Source: Pseudovibrio zosterae
GTDB lineage: Bacteria; Pseudomonadota; Alphaproteobacteria; Rhizobiales; Stappiaceae
Assembly: GCF_033843645.1 (NCBI RefSeq)
Contig: NZ_JAWXVZ010000012.1
Coordinates: forward strand, 1-64,000
Reading direction: 5' to 3'
DNA: 64,000 nucleotides
Of the stretch, positions 1 through 8,437 are shown in pieces. The notes beneath the pieces are model-generated. The model did not search any database, was not told the DNA's origin, and was given only the letters and a program-made list of their open reading frames with translations. How positions within the stretch are numbered: position 1 is the first letter of the stretch; each line of letters starts with the position of its first letter. The position numbers and the translations under genes were made by a program.

Positions 1-110
1 TGGCCATGGCGGGGCGCCCCCACCCGATCCCATCCCGAACTCGGAAGTGAAACGCCCCTGCGCCAATGGTACTTCGTCTCAAGACGCGGGAGAGTAGGGC
101 GCCGCCGGGC
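1..110 (+). rRNA. rrf: 5S ribosomal RNA, 5' end cut by window start
   Basis: The first ~110 bases match the alphaproteobacterial 5S rRNA pattern: the conserved CCCGAACTCGGAAGTGAAAC segment near 33-52, the loop E region, and a 3' end near 110. A few 5' bases lie outside the window. It is followed by an initiator tRNA, the usual end of an alphaproteobacterial rRNA operon, so the operon is transcribed on the plus strand and 23S and 16S should lie upstream of the window. Confidence 0.95.
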
Positions 111-168
111 ATGATAACAACAAAACAAACTCTCCAACTGTCCAAGCCAATCAGCTTGAACACATAAC

Positions 169-190
169 AAGGCCCAACCACGGGCCTTTT
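169..190 (+). terminator. Hairpin with T-tract after 5S rRNA
   Basis: GGCCC (171-175) pairs with GGGCC (182-186) and is followed by TTTT. It lies between the 5S gene and the repeats that precede the initiator tRNA. If active, the tRNA would need read-through or its own promoter. The stem is short, so it may act only as a processing hairpin. Confidence 0.5.
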
Positions 191-223
191 CGTGTCTCTT
201 CATACACGAAACTAAAAGTTTAT

Positions 224-469
224 CGCGGGGTGGAGCAGCCCCGCATCGCCCGCAAGGCCACTGGCCTGAGGACGGGCAAACCAAAAAAGGACCGGGCAAC
301 GCCAACGCCCGGCTGGGCACAACAAAAGCCCAAAACACAAGTTTATCGCGGGGTGGAGCAGCCCCGCATCGCCCGCAAGGCCGCAAGCCTGAGGACGGGC
401 AAACCAAAAAGAGAACGGGCAACGCCAACGCCCGACTGGGCACTACAAAAGCCCAAAACACAAGTTTAT
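224..469 (+). repeat. Two tandem 123-bp repeats carrying the 5' end of the initiator tRNA
   Basis: Copies span 224-346 and 347-469, and the period leads exactly into the tRNA at 470. The first 18 bases of each copy equal the first 18 bases of the initiator tRNA (CGCGGGGTGGAGCAGCCC), and the short lead-in AAGTTTAT is shared by all three. After that the copies diverge from the tRNA but resemble each other with scattered substitutions. Each copy can form two hairpins: GCCCG..CGGGC enclosing an inner AGGC..GCCT stem, and CGGGC-AACGCCAAC-GCCCG. The units look like a duplicated tRNA 5' leader plus truncated tRNA head. An ORF runs through them only because 123 is a multiple of three. Confidence 0.9.
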
Positions 470-546
<77 letters not shown>

Positions 547-551
547 AAATT

Positions 552-584
552 GAACCCGCTAGCTCATCGAGTTGGCGGGTTTTG
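552..584 (+). terminator. Rho-independent terminator of the rRNA/tRNA operon
   Basis: AACCCGC (553-559) pairs with GCGGGTT (574-580), with a partly paired inner segment, followed by a T-run. It lies six bases after the tRNA CCA end and is the natural end of the rRNA operon. Confidence 0.8.
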
Positions 585-638
585 TCGTTCTAGGGTCAGG
601 TTCACAGATGCGTCTGCTACAGTGCGCAGTTGAGCGGC

Positions 639-669
639 AAAAAAAGCCTGCCCTGATGTAGGGCAGGCC
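639..669 (-). terminator. Terminator downstream of katG
   Basis: Read on the minus strand, GCCTGCCCT (stem) and AGGGCAGGC surround a short loop and are followed by seven T residues. It lies 26 bases beyond the katG stop codon. Confidence 0.85.
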
Positions 670-694
670 GGTCTCGGGTTGAGTTTGTTTTGAG

Positions 695-2866
695 TTAGTT
701 CAAGAGGTCAAAACGGTCCGCATTCATGACCTTGGTCCAGGCGGCGACAAAGTCCTTCACGAACTTCTCTTTGTTGTCATCTTGCGCGTAGACCTCGGCA
801 TAGGAGCGCAGGATGGAGTTGGAGCCGAACACCAGATCCACTCGGCTTGCCATCCACTTGGTTGCGCCGCTCTTCCGGTCACGGATCTCATAGGTGGTGC
901 CGTCAACCGGGACCCATGAGTTGGCCATGTCGGTCAAGTTGACGAAAAAGTCCGTTGTCAGCGCGCCAACCTTGTCGGTAAACACGCCATGCTTGGTGCC
1001 GGCGTGGTTGGTTCCCATGACACGCATGCCGCCCACAAGGGCCGTCATTTCTTTTGCTGTCAGGCCCATGAGCTGGGTGCGATCGAGCAAAAGCTCCTCG
1101 GCGCTTACGGCATAGTCTTTTTTCAGCCAGTTGCGGTAGCCATCATGGATTGGTTCCAGAACAGCAAAGCTCTCAACATCGGTCTGTTCTTGTGTGGCGT
1201 CGCCGCGCCCGGGATGGAACGGAACTTCAACGTCAAAGCCAGCCGCCTTGGCCGCTTGTTCGACACCGACATTGCCTGCCAGAACGATCACGTCAGCGAC
1301 GCTGGCACCGGTGTCGACGGCAATGCCTTCCAAGACGGAAAGAACACGGTCCAACCGGTCTGGCTCGTTGCCCTCCCAATCCTTTTGGGGCGCAAGGCGT
1401 AAACGGGCACCATTGGCGCCGCCGCGCATGTCAGAGCCACGGTAGGTGCGGGCACTGTCCCAGGCAGTGCACACCATATCCTGCAATGACAGGCCGCTTG
1501 CGGCGATCTTCTGCTTTACGGCAGCTACGTCATAAGAGGTGTTTCCTGCTGGAATCGGGTCCTGCCAGATCAGGTCTTCTTTGGGAACATAAGGACCAAT
1601 GTAGCGCGCCTTGGGGCCCATATCGCGGTGGGTGAGCTTGAACCAGGCACGGGCAAAGGTCTCAGACAACAGATCCGGGTTCTCATAGAACTTCTTGGAG
1701 ATCTCACGATAGATCGGGTCCTTGATCATCGCCATGTCTGCATCAGTCATCATTGGGCTCAAGCGGATGGAAGGGTCTTCCACGTCGACCGGCTTGTCTT
1801 CCTCCTTGATGTTGATCGGATGCCAGATCCACGCTCCTGCCGGGCTCTTCGTCAGCTCCCAATCGTAGGTGAACAGCAGATAGAAGTAGCCGTTGTCCCA
1901 CTTGGTCGGATGTGTGGTCCATGCACCTTCAATACCGCTCGAAACCGTATCGCGGCCAATCCCACGGCTTCCGGTGTTGGTCCAGCCCAATCCCTGATCG
2001 AAGACATCGGCCGCTTCTGGCTCTGGGCCCAGCTTGCTGGCATCGCCGTTGCCATGTGCCTTGCCTACCGTATGACCTCCGGCCGTTAGCGCGACGGTTT
2101 CTTCGTCGTTCATGCCCATGCGCGCGAAGGTTTCGCGGATTTCAAGCGCTGTCTTCAATGGGTCTGGCTGACCACCAACCCCTTCGGGATTCACATAGAT
2201 GAGGCCCATCTGTACCGCAGCAAGCGGGTTTTCCAAAGACTGCGGGTCCGCATCGCTGTCATAGCGATCTCGGCCCAGCCATTCCTTTTCGGAACCCCAA
2301 TAAACGTCCTCTTCGGGGTGCCAGATATCGGCGCGGCCAAAACCGAACCCGAAGGTCTTCAGGCCCATGGATTCATAGGCCATGTTGCCCGCCAAGATCA
2401 TCAGATCCGCCCAGCTCAGCTTGTTGCCGTACTTTTTTTTGATTGGCCACAACAGACGGCGTGCCTTGTCCAGATTGACGTTGTCCGGCCATGAGTTCAA
2501 CGGCGCAAAGCGCTGGTTGCCGGTATTGCCACCGCCGCGACCATCGGAGGAGCGATAGGAGCCTGCGGAGTGCCATGCCATGCGGATCATCAGGCCGCCA
2601 TAGTGCCCCCAGTCAGCTGGCCACCAGTCCTGGCTGTCGGTCATCAAGGCCTTGAGGTCGTCCATCACCGCTTCATAGTCGAGGGACTTGACCTCCTCAC
2701 GGTAGTCAAAGTCATCGCCCATGGGATTGGTCTTGGTATCATGCTGGTGCAAGATACCGAGTTTCAGCGCGTTGGGCCACCAGTCCATAACGGACTTTTC
2801 ACTCGCCGTGTTGCCACCATGCATGACAGGGCATTTGCCTGCGGAAATTTTTGGGTTGGTATTCAT
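695..2866 (-). CDS. katG: Catalase-peroxidase KatG
   Basis: This bifunctional heme enzyme breaks down hydrogen peroxide by catalase and peroxidase reactions in the cytoplasm. The 723-residue length is normal for the two-domain class I peroxidase family. The distal heme pocket is R95, W98 and H99 in RMAWHSAG. The covalent Met-Tyr-Trp adduct that gives catalase activity can be assembled from W98, Y224 (LIYVNPEG) and M250. The proximal heme ligand is H265 in GGHTVGKAHG. The C-terminal domain is complete. The ATG at 2866 is preceded by GAGGGAG. It is monocistronic with its own terminator. No oxyR gene is next to it, so a distant peroxide regulator is likely. The call is secure. Confidence 0.98.
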   Translation of the reverse strand: MNTNPKISAGKCPVMHGGNTASEKSVMDWWPNALKLGILHQHDTKTNPMGDDFDYREEVKSLDYEAVMDDLKALMTDSQDWWPADWGHYGGLMIRMAWHSAGSYRSSDGRGGGNTGNQRFAPLNSWPDNVNLDKARRLLWPIKKKYGNKLSWADLMILAGNMAYESMGLKTFGFGFGRADIWHPEEDVYWGSEKEWLGRDRYDSDADPQSLENPLAAVQMGLIYVNPEGVGGQPDPLKTALEIRETFARMGMNDEETVALTAGGHTVGKAHGNGDASKLGPEPEAADVFDQGLGWTNTGSRGIGRDTVSSGIEGAWTTHPTKWDNGYFYLLFTYDWELTKSPAGAWIWHPINIKEEDKPVDVEDPSIRLSPMMTDADMAMIKDPIYREISKKFYENPDLLSETFARAWFKLTHRDMGPKARYIGPYVPKEDLIWQDPIPAGNTSYDVAAVKQKIAASGLSLQDMVCTAWDSARTYRGSDMRGGANGARLRLAPQKDWEGNEPDRLDRVLSVLEGIAVDTGASVADVIVLAGNVGVEQAAKAAGFDVEVPFHPGRGDATQEQTDVESFAVLEPIHDGYRNWLKKDYAVSAEELLLDRTQLMGLTAKEMTALVGGMRVMGTNHAGTKHGVFTDKVGALTTDFFVNLTDMANSWVPVDGTTYEIRDRKSGATKWMASRVDLVFGSNSILRSYAEVYAQDDNKEKFVKDFVAAWTKVMNADRFDLLN

Positions 2867-3400
2867 GGCTCCCTCAATATCGTTTGTGCGATCTCTGAAA
2901 GGGCATGTGTTCGTTGCGGCCAGATGCCAAACGACATAGGTGCCCCTACGTTTTTTAACCTAGCACCGTTGCCGAATAAAAAGAATTTGCATTTTCTGAT
3001 GGAGTAGATAAGCAAACCTTATTGCTGACATGCCCCTGAAACTACGAAGCATTTGGACCCGATATCGGGGTTGAACGCGTTGCCAGATCCCGTCGTGGCC
3101 TTCCGCCTCTCTCTGTTTGCCATGTCGAGGCCCAGCGGTGACTTAAAGTTGTGGCGTTGGAGTACGAAGGCAACCAGAAAGTGCTTTCGAAGAATTGACG
3201 ACCCTTTACGGCAATAGGCATGATGGCAACAGGATTAAGAAACCAACTTCCTGCATGGAACAGGCTTAGCTCGGATCGTTAGGAATCAAGTTTAAGCAGA
3301 GGCTGCACAGCAGCTTGGGAAGGTCTGTGCGACTGGAAGTCGAAACTGAATTTGGCCTTGCACGAATGCGGTGTTAGGCGCCCCGTTAAAAAGGTGTTGC
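2867..3400. other. Intergenic region between katG and the BKACE gene
   Basis: About 530 bases hold the divergent promoters of katG (minus) and the BKACE gene (plus). I see no ORF with a good ribosome binding site and no clear operator palindrome. The segment just upstream of katG is A/T-rich, as expected for a promoter. Confidence 0.5.
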
Positions 3401-4228
3401 ATGTCGAAACCTTGTATCATTTGCGTTGCTATTACCGGATCCGTGCCGCGAAAGGCCAACAATCCAGCACTGCCAATTACGGTGAGTGAGCAGATCGAGA
3501 GCACGCAGCAGGCATTCGAGGCTGGAGCTGCCATCTGTCACGCCCATGTGCGCAATGACGACGAAACACCGAGCTCTGACCTGGAAAAGTTTGCACGCCT
3601 CAAGGAGGGGCTTGAGAAACATTGTCCGGGTATGATCATTCAGTTCTCCACGGGCGGTCGTTCTGGTGCAGGCCGGGAGCGTGGGGGCATGTTACCACTT
3701 CGGCCGGACATGGCATCACTCTCCGTCGGCTCCAACAACTTCCCAACCCGCGTCTATGAGAACCCACCGGAGCTGGTGGATTGGCTGGCCTCAGAAATGC
3801 GCACCTATGGCGTGAAGCCGGAGATCGAAGCGTTTGATCTCAGCCACATTCATCAAGCTGCGATTATGAACAAGGATGGCCGGATTCCGGGCGACATATA
3901 CATACAGTTCGTGATGGGTGTGAAAAACGCCATGCCAGCCGACAAGGAGGTCTTCGACTTTTATGTGAAGACCGTTGAGCGGCTGATGCCAACTGCACAG
4001 TGGTGTGCGGCCGGTATTGGACCCAACCAGATTGTGCTCAATGAGTGGTCGATTGCCGCTGGCGGACATGCCCGCACGGGTCTGGAAGACAATGTGCGCA
4101 TCGACAAGGACACATTGGCCAACTCCAATGCAGCGCTAGTCAAACGCGCAGTTGAAATCTGTGAACGCTATGAGCGCCCGGTCGCAACACCACAACAGGC
4201 CCGCGAGCTTCTTGGTCTTGCTGCTTGA
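3401..4228 (+). CDS. BKACE-family beta-keto acid cleavage enzyme (DUF849)
   Basis: This is a 275-residue TIM-barrel protein of the 3-keto-5-aminohexanoate cleavage enzyme (Kce/BKACE) family. These enzymes use acetyl-CoA and a divalent metal to split a beta-keto acid into acetoacetate and an acyl-CoA. Visible marks are the N-terminal CVAITGS strand, the metal-binding HAH pair (H47, H49) in CHAHVRND, STGGRSG in the middle and the LEDNVRID segment near the C terminus. The ATG at 3401 is chosen because family members start just before this first strand; an upstream ATG at 3371 would add ten non-family residues. The substrate cannot be read from sequence, since the family covers carnitine-derived, lysine-derived and other keto acids. 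The neighbouring exported SMP-30-like protein gives no clear pathway. Confidence 0.9.
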   Translation: MSKPCIICVAITGSVPRKANNPALPITVSEQIESTQQAFEAGAAICHAHVRNDDETPSSDLEKFARLKEGLEKHCPGMIIQFSTGGRSGAGRERGGMLPLRPDMASLSVGSNNFPTRVYENPPELVDWLASEMRTYGVKPEIEAFDLSHIHQAAIMNKDGRIPGDIYIQFVMGVKNAMPADKEVFDFYVKTVERLMPTAQWCAAGIGPNQIVLNEWSIAAGGHARTGLEDNVRIDKDTLANSNAALVKRAVEICERYERPVATPQQARELLGLAA

Positions 4229-4281
4229 GGCAGTGATCAAGCACGGCGAGGCTGACTAATTGTTGTTTCCTTAAGTCGCGG

Positions 4282-4312
4282 TGCCGGTGAGATAAACTCA
4301 CCGGTATCTTTC
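4282..4312 (+). terminator. Likely terminator after the BKACE gene
   Basis: CCGGTGAG (4284-4291) pairs with CTCACCGG (4297-4304) around ATAAA, followed by TATCTTTCC. The stem is strong but the T-tract is interrupted. Confidence 0.6.
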
Positions 4313-4458
4313 CAGTTTAATTCATCGGAAAAAGCGGAATATCATTCCATTAATTCACGATTTATCTGATTAATGCGCCCGGCTAGGGTCATTGCAACAA
4401 ACATCTCCAAACGACAGAGCGCGGCTGATACCGCTCTAATGCAATGAGGAAGAATGCA

Positions 4459-5394
4459 ATGAAACTGGGCACCACACTGACCGCTGTATCGCTGCTCGCA
4501 CTGAGCGCCTTCTCTGCGCAAGCCGCAGAGACCGAGTTCGTCACCAAATTGGACCCTGCTGCGAATGAGCTTCCAGAGGGGCTGGCCTTGCGCGGCACAG
4601 ATGCCTTTCTCGGCCTTGCAACCAAGCAGAGCGTGTTGCGTCTGGCTGAAGGCGAACTGACCGAGTTCGCGACCTATCCCTCCTTGCCGGAAGGGGCGGG
4701 CTTTTTGACTGGTCTGACCTTTGCCAAGGACGGGTCTCTTTGGGCAGGCCTGGCCTCATTTGCCGAAGGCGTAACCACAGGTATCTACCGCGTTGGCGCA
4801 GAAGGCGGCGAAGCAACCTTGCACGCCTCGGCTGAGGGTATGGGCTTCCCGAATGACTTCACCTGGCAAAATGATGGTACTGCGCTGGTTACAGATTCCA
4901 TTGCTGGTGTGATTTGGGCCGTGTCAGAAGATGGATCTACAACGAAGTGGTTGGAACACCCGCTTCTTAAGGGCGACCCGGAAGTCTGTGCGCCGGATGA
5001 AGTTGGGTATGGCATTGGGGCCAACGGACTGGATTTTGGTCCGGATGGCGCGCTCTATGTGGCGGTGACCGACCGGGCACAGGTGCTGCGGGTCGCCATT
5101 GAAGATGGAAAGCCCAGCCATGTAGCTCCAGTAAATGAAACCAACTGCGATCTGTTGGAAGGTATTGACGGTATCATCGCCGGGCCAGAGGGCATTACTG
5201 CCGCTGTTAATCGCACCAATCAGATGAGCTTCATCTCTTATGAGGGCGTGGTCTCTTCACTATCGCGAGACAACATGCTGGACTTTCCTGCATCAATCGC
5301 TGCGACCGATACAGGGTATCTGGTGACCAACTTTGGTCTTGTCTCAGCCATGACAGGTAATGCCAATCCTGGCCTCATCAAAATCACAAAGTAA
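4459..5394 (+). CDS. Exported SMP-30/gluconolactonase-like beta-propeller protein
   Basis: This 311-residue protein has a clear Sec signal peptide (MKLGTTLTAVSLLALSAFSA, cleavage near AQAA). The rest looks like a six-bladed propeller of the SMP-30/gluconolactonase/strictosidine-synthase-like group, with repeated segments such as LPEGLALRG, GFPNDFTW, GANGLDFGPDGALYVAVTD and GPEGI. Two cysteines (PEVCAPDE, ETNCDLLEG) could form a disulfide after export. The ATG at 4459 is preferred over 4444 because GAGGA (4446-4450) is then ideally spaced and the signal peptide starts cleanly. It has its own terminator. Enzymatic activity (lactonase or esterase) is possible but not shown; a ligand-binding role is an alternative. 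Confidence 0.8.
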   Translation: MKLGTTLTAVSLLALSAFSAQAAETEFVTKLDPAANELPEGLALRGTDAFLGLATKQSVLRLAEGELTEFATYPSLPEGAGFLTGLTFAKDGSLWAGLASFAEGVTTGIYRVGAEGGEATLHASAEGMGFPNDFTWQNDGTALVTDSIAGVIWAVSEDGSTTKWLEHPLLKGDPEVCAPDEVGYGIGANGLDFGPDGALYVAVTDRAQVLRVAIEDGKPSHVAPVNETNCDLLEGIDGIIAGPEGITAAVNRTNQMSFISYEGVVSSLSRDNMLDFPASIAATDTGYLVTNFGLVSAMTGNANPGLIKITK

Positions 5395-5398
5395 AACC

Positions 5399-5433
5399 GA
5401 GGCCTGCCTTTCCCTAAGGCAGGCCTTCGCTTT
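5399..5433. terminator. Terminator between the propeller gene and the acetyltransferase gene
   Basis: An 11-bp perfect stem, AGGCCTGCCTT/AAGGCAGGCCT, lies between two converging genes. The plus-strand tail is T-rich (TTCGCTTTC) and the minus-strand tail less so. It probably ends transcription of the 4459 gene and may serve both genes. Confidence 0.75.
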
Positions 5434-5855
5434 CATCCCTCTGAAAATATCTTGCGGAAAAAGATCCTCGAGTGGCCTCTTGGGTGATCTGGAAGTTCGC
5501 CGAAGGACTGGTAGCCCAACGCCCGGTAGAATTCTGGTGATTGGAATGTGTAGGTGTCGAGCCAGACTCCAACGCAACCTCTTTCTCGTGCAATTGCCTC
5601 TGCCTTTTCCACGATACGCCGACCTGTTCCGTGTCCTCGTGTTTCCTCTGAGAGGCTTAGCAGCTTGATGTAGAACCAGTGCCACAGGATTTCTCCTTGC
5701 AAGCCGCCGACCTGTTTTTCGCCTGCGAATGCACCGATGGTGATTGTCTCCGGTGCATATGAGAACCCTTTTCCCTCAGTGAAGGTGCTCAGCGGCCCCA
5801 CAATGCCTTCAAAATGGCTGTCCTGCACGTCGTTGATTATCCGCAGTTCGATCAT
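5433..5855 (-). CDS. GNAT-family N-acetyltransferase
   Basis: This 140-residue single-domain protein has the GNAT acetyl-CoA pyrophosphate loop SEETRGHGTGRRIVEKAE (motif A) and the late motif FYRALGYQSFGEL, plus VGGLQGEILWHWFYIKLLSL for the central strands. The ATG at 5855 is chosen: GGAG lies seven bases upstream, while the longer frame would need a TTG. The acceptor substrate is unknown; close-looking proteins are mostly annotated only as GNAT. It lies alone between two terminators. Confidence 0.85.
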   Translation of the reverse strand: MIELRIINDVQDSHFEGIVGPLSTFTEGKGFSYAPETITIGAFAGEKQVGGLQGEILWHWFYIKLLSLSEETRGHGTGRRIVEKAEAIARERGCVGVWLDTYTFQSPEFYRALGYQSFGELPDHPRGHSRIFFRKIFSEG

Positions 5856-5933
5856 AAAAAGCTCCAAGGAAAATGGCTTTCAACTCAAATGCACGGCCTT
5901 CCATTGATGCATCAGGTGTTCTGGCTTCTAATA

Positions 5934-5968
5934 AATAGGCCCGTGATCCAGAGAGCACGGGCCTTTCG
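5934..5968 (-). terminator. Terminator of the beta-glucoside ABC operon
   Basis: GGCCCGTG (5938-5945) pairs with CACGGGCC (5956-5963). Read on the minus strand it is followed by TATTTATT. It lies 20 bases beyond the stop codon of the ATPase gene, the last gene of the operon. Confidence 0.75.
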
Positions 5969-5985
5969 ATTGTTCAAGAGGTTGT

Positions 5986-7044
5986 CTACTGGCTGAACAG
6001 ATGAAGGTTGTCGGGGTCGATCTTCAGATTGACGAACTCTCCGAGTTCCACTTCGGTCAGGGAGTTGTCCACCACCGTTGTAGATTTGCCAGCAAGCGTG
6101 ACACGCAGGTGGTTTTGAGCGCCTGTCGGCTCAATCAGATCCACACGGCCTTTCAGGCTATGTTCGTCCTTCTCTGCACTCAAATGAAGGTGCTCCGGAC
6201 GCATCCCCAGAAGGATTTTTCCGTCCGAAGGCTGATTTGCACGCTTGTCTGCGACCAAGATGCTGCCGTCTTCCAGCTCAATACGGGAGGACGTGCCATC
6301 GCTTGTAAGGGTCGCGGGCAAGAAGTTCATGGCTGGAGAGCCAATGAAACCAGCCACGAACGCGTTTGCCGGATTTTGGTAGAGCTCGCGTGGTGTGCCA
6401 ACCTGCTGAATGATCCCCTGGTTCAAAATAACAACACGATCTGCAAGGGTCATGGCTTCGATCTGGTCGTGTGTGACATAGATCTTCGTGGTGCGAACAC
6501 GCTGATGTAGCCGCTTGATTTCCTCACGCATCTGAACGCGCAGTTTGGCATCCAGATTTGAGAGGGGCTCGTCAAACAGGAAGACGTCAGGATTGCGCAC
6601 CAGCGCGCGGCCCATGGCGACGCGTTGGCGCTGGCCGCCAGAAAGCTGTGACGGCTTGCGGTCAAGCAGATGCACCAGATCAAGTATCTCGGCGGTTTCT
6701 TGAACACGGGCCTTGATGTCTGACTTGCTGATCCCGGAGATACGGAGATTAAAGCCCATGTTCTCCTCAACGCTCATATGCGGATAGAGCGCGTAGGACT
6801 GGAACACCATGGCGATGTTCCGCTCTTTGGGAGAGAGGTCGTTGACGTACTCACCGCCAATGTAAACCTCGCCTGCTGTTTCTTCCTCCAGACCGGCGAT
6901 AATGCGCAGCAAGGTGGACTTGCCGCACCCAGACGGACCAACAAGGGCCACGAACTCACCATCCTGAATGGTCAGATTGAGGCTCTTCAAGACCTCGACT
7001 GAGCCAAAGGATTTGCTCAGGTTCAAAAGTTCAACACCTGCCAT
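5986..7044 (-). CDS. Sugar ABC transporter ATP-binding protein (UgpC/MsmK/MalK type)
   Basis: This 352-residue CUT1-type importer ATPase energises uptake through the two permeases encoded upstream. The Walker A motif is GPSGCGKST (K42), the signature LSGGQRQRVAMGRAL, and Walker B VFLFDEPLSNLD. The D-loop, the switch histidine (VTHD) and a C-terminal TOBE regulatory domain (GMRPEHLHL) are all present. The ATG at 7044 sits two bases after the stop of the upstream beta-glucosidase, which points to translational coupling. It is the last gene of a six-gene unit starting with a LacI regulator. Confidence 0.95.
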   Translation of the reverse strand: MAGVELLNLSKSFGSVEVLKSLNLTIQDGEFVALVGPSGCGKSTLLRIIAGLEEETAGEVYIGGEYVNDLSPKERNIAMVFQSYALYPHMSVEENMGFNLRISGISKSDIKARVQETAEILDLVHLLDRKPSQLSGGQRQRVAMGRALVRNPDVFLFDEPLSNLDAKLRVQMREEIKRLHQRVRTTKIYVTHDQIEAMTLADRVVILNQGIIQQVGTPRELYQNPANAFVAGFIGSPAMNFLPATLTSDGTSSRIELEDGSILVADKRANQPSDGKILLGMRPEHLHLSAEKDEHSLKGRVDLIEPTGAQNHLRVTLAGKSTTVVDNSLTEVELGEFVNLKIDPDNLHLFSQ

Positions 7045-7046
7045 GA

Positions 7047-8432
7047 TCAAATCTCCTCAAGCTTCTCAGCCCGTTCAGGGGAGTGGTGGGTTTCAATAAG
7101 GGAACGATACCAATGAGCGCTGTTCTTGAGCGTACGCTCCTGTGTCTCGTAGTTCACATGGACGATGCCAAAGCGCATGCGATAGCCCTCTGCCCATTCG
7201 AAGTTGTCCATGAGGCTCCAGAGGAAATAGCCCTTCAACGGCAAGCCCATCTCCGTAATCTCGGCGCACACGCGCAGATGACGGTCGAGATAGTCAATGC
7301 GTTTTTTGTCATCAACAACGCCATCGACAGGCTCGTCGTTGAAGCAAGCGCCATTCTCGGTGATGTAGACCGGTGGCAGGTCATAGCGGTCGTAGACCTG
7401 CTTCATGACGTAGGAAAGGCCCGCTTCATGGATTTCCCAGCCAATGTCGGTACGCACATCGCTGTCGGTAACAGGAACGGGTAGCGCACGCGGATAAGCT
7501 GCGTCCGGTGCCGGGTCGTCCTTTACCTTGCTTGGATTGTAGTAATTCATGCCCCACCAATCGAGGGGCTGATTGATGATCTCCAGATCACCATCTTGAA
7601 TTGGCAGTTTCTCGCCGAACTCCGCCAGTATTTCAGCGTCGTATTCGCCCTTGAAAATAGGGGACAGGAAGACACCGTTGTTGAACAGGAAGGAGCGCTC
7701 CGCTGCGGCTAGATCGGCAGGCTCGGAGCTGCCAGGATAAACTGACATCAGGTTCAGAACAATGCCCATGGGCAGATCAGAGCGGACCGAGCGCGCTGCC
7801 TGAACACCCATGCCGTGGGCAAGGTTCATGACATGAATGGCGGCCATCGCTGCATCGATGCTTTTCTCGCCCGGGGCGTGGATGCCAAGCAGGTGGCTCA
7901 AGTAGCAAATGCACCACGGTTCGTTCATGGTTGCCAGTGCATCCATGCGGTCACCAAGACGGTTCACCACCACCTCTGTGTACTCTGCAAAAGCCTCTGC
8001 AGTGTTGCGGGCCGTCCAGCCCCCGTATCCAGCCAGTTCGATTGGCAAGTCCCAATGGTAAAGCGTAGGGAAGACCCCCAGACCGCGCTCCTTCATGCCG
8101 TCTATCAGACGGTCATAGAAGTCGAGGCCCTTTTCGTTCACTTTACCCCGTCCGTCCGGCAAGATGCGCGGCCAGGCAATGGAGAACCTGTAGGCGTCAA
8201 CACCAAGGGACTTGATGAGATCAAGGTCACTCTCCCAGCGGTGATAGTGGTCACAGGCCACATCGCCAGAGTGTTGTTGGTAGACACGGCCCGGCATCTT
8301 GCTGAAGGCATCCCAGATGCTGGGCTTGCGTCCGTCTTCTTGGGCCGCGCCTTCGATCTGATAGGCCGCAGTTGCGACGCCGAACTTGAAGTCGCGAGGG
8401 AAACGTTGTGCCAAGTGTTTGATATTGTTCAT
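7047..8432 (-). CDS. GH1 beta-glucosidase (intracellular)
   Basis: This 461-residue glycoside hydrolase family 1 enzyme hydrolyses imported beta-glucosides such as cellobiose in the cytoplasm. The acid/base glutamate is E171 in TMNEP and the nucleophile E359 in YITENGA; FGVATAAYQIEG at the N terminus and WSLMDNFEWAEGY near the C terminus form the usual sugar pocket. There is no signal peptide. It lacks the Ser-x-Lys/Tyr phosphate-binding loop of the 6-phospho enzymes, unlike the second GH1 gene at 13214. It is encoded inside the ABC operon, which fits uptake of the unmodified disaccharide followed by cytosolic hydrolysis. Confidence 0.95.
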   Translation of the reverse strand: MNNIKHLAQRFPRDFKFGVATAAYQIEGAAQEDGRKPSIWDAFSKMPGRVYQQHSGDVACDHYHRWESDLDLIKSLGVDAYRFSIAWPRILPDGRGKVNEKGLDFYDRLIDGMKERGLGVFPTLYHWDLPIELAGYGGWTARNTAEAFAEYTEVVVNRLGDRMDALATMNEPWCICYLSHLLGIHAPGEKSIDAAMAAIHVMNLAHGMGVQAARSVRSDLPMGIVLNLMSVYPGSSEPADLAAAERSFLFNNGVFLSPIFKGEYDAEILAEFGEKLPIQDGDLEIINQPLDWWGMNYYNPSKVKDDPAPDAAYPRALPVPVTDSDVRTDIGWEIHEAGLSYVMKQVYDRYDLPPVYITENGACFNDEPVDGVVDDKKRIDYLDRHLRVCAEITEMGLPLKGYFLWSLMDNFEWAEGYRMRFGIVHVNYETQERTLKNSAHWYRSLIETHHSPERAEKLEEI

Positions 8433-8437
8433 GGGTT

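Noticed and set aside
224..469. CRISPR-like array
   Set aside because: Only two units of 123 bases with no short repeat-spacer structure and no cas genes; the units copy the tRNA 5' end.
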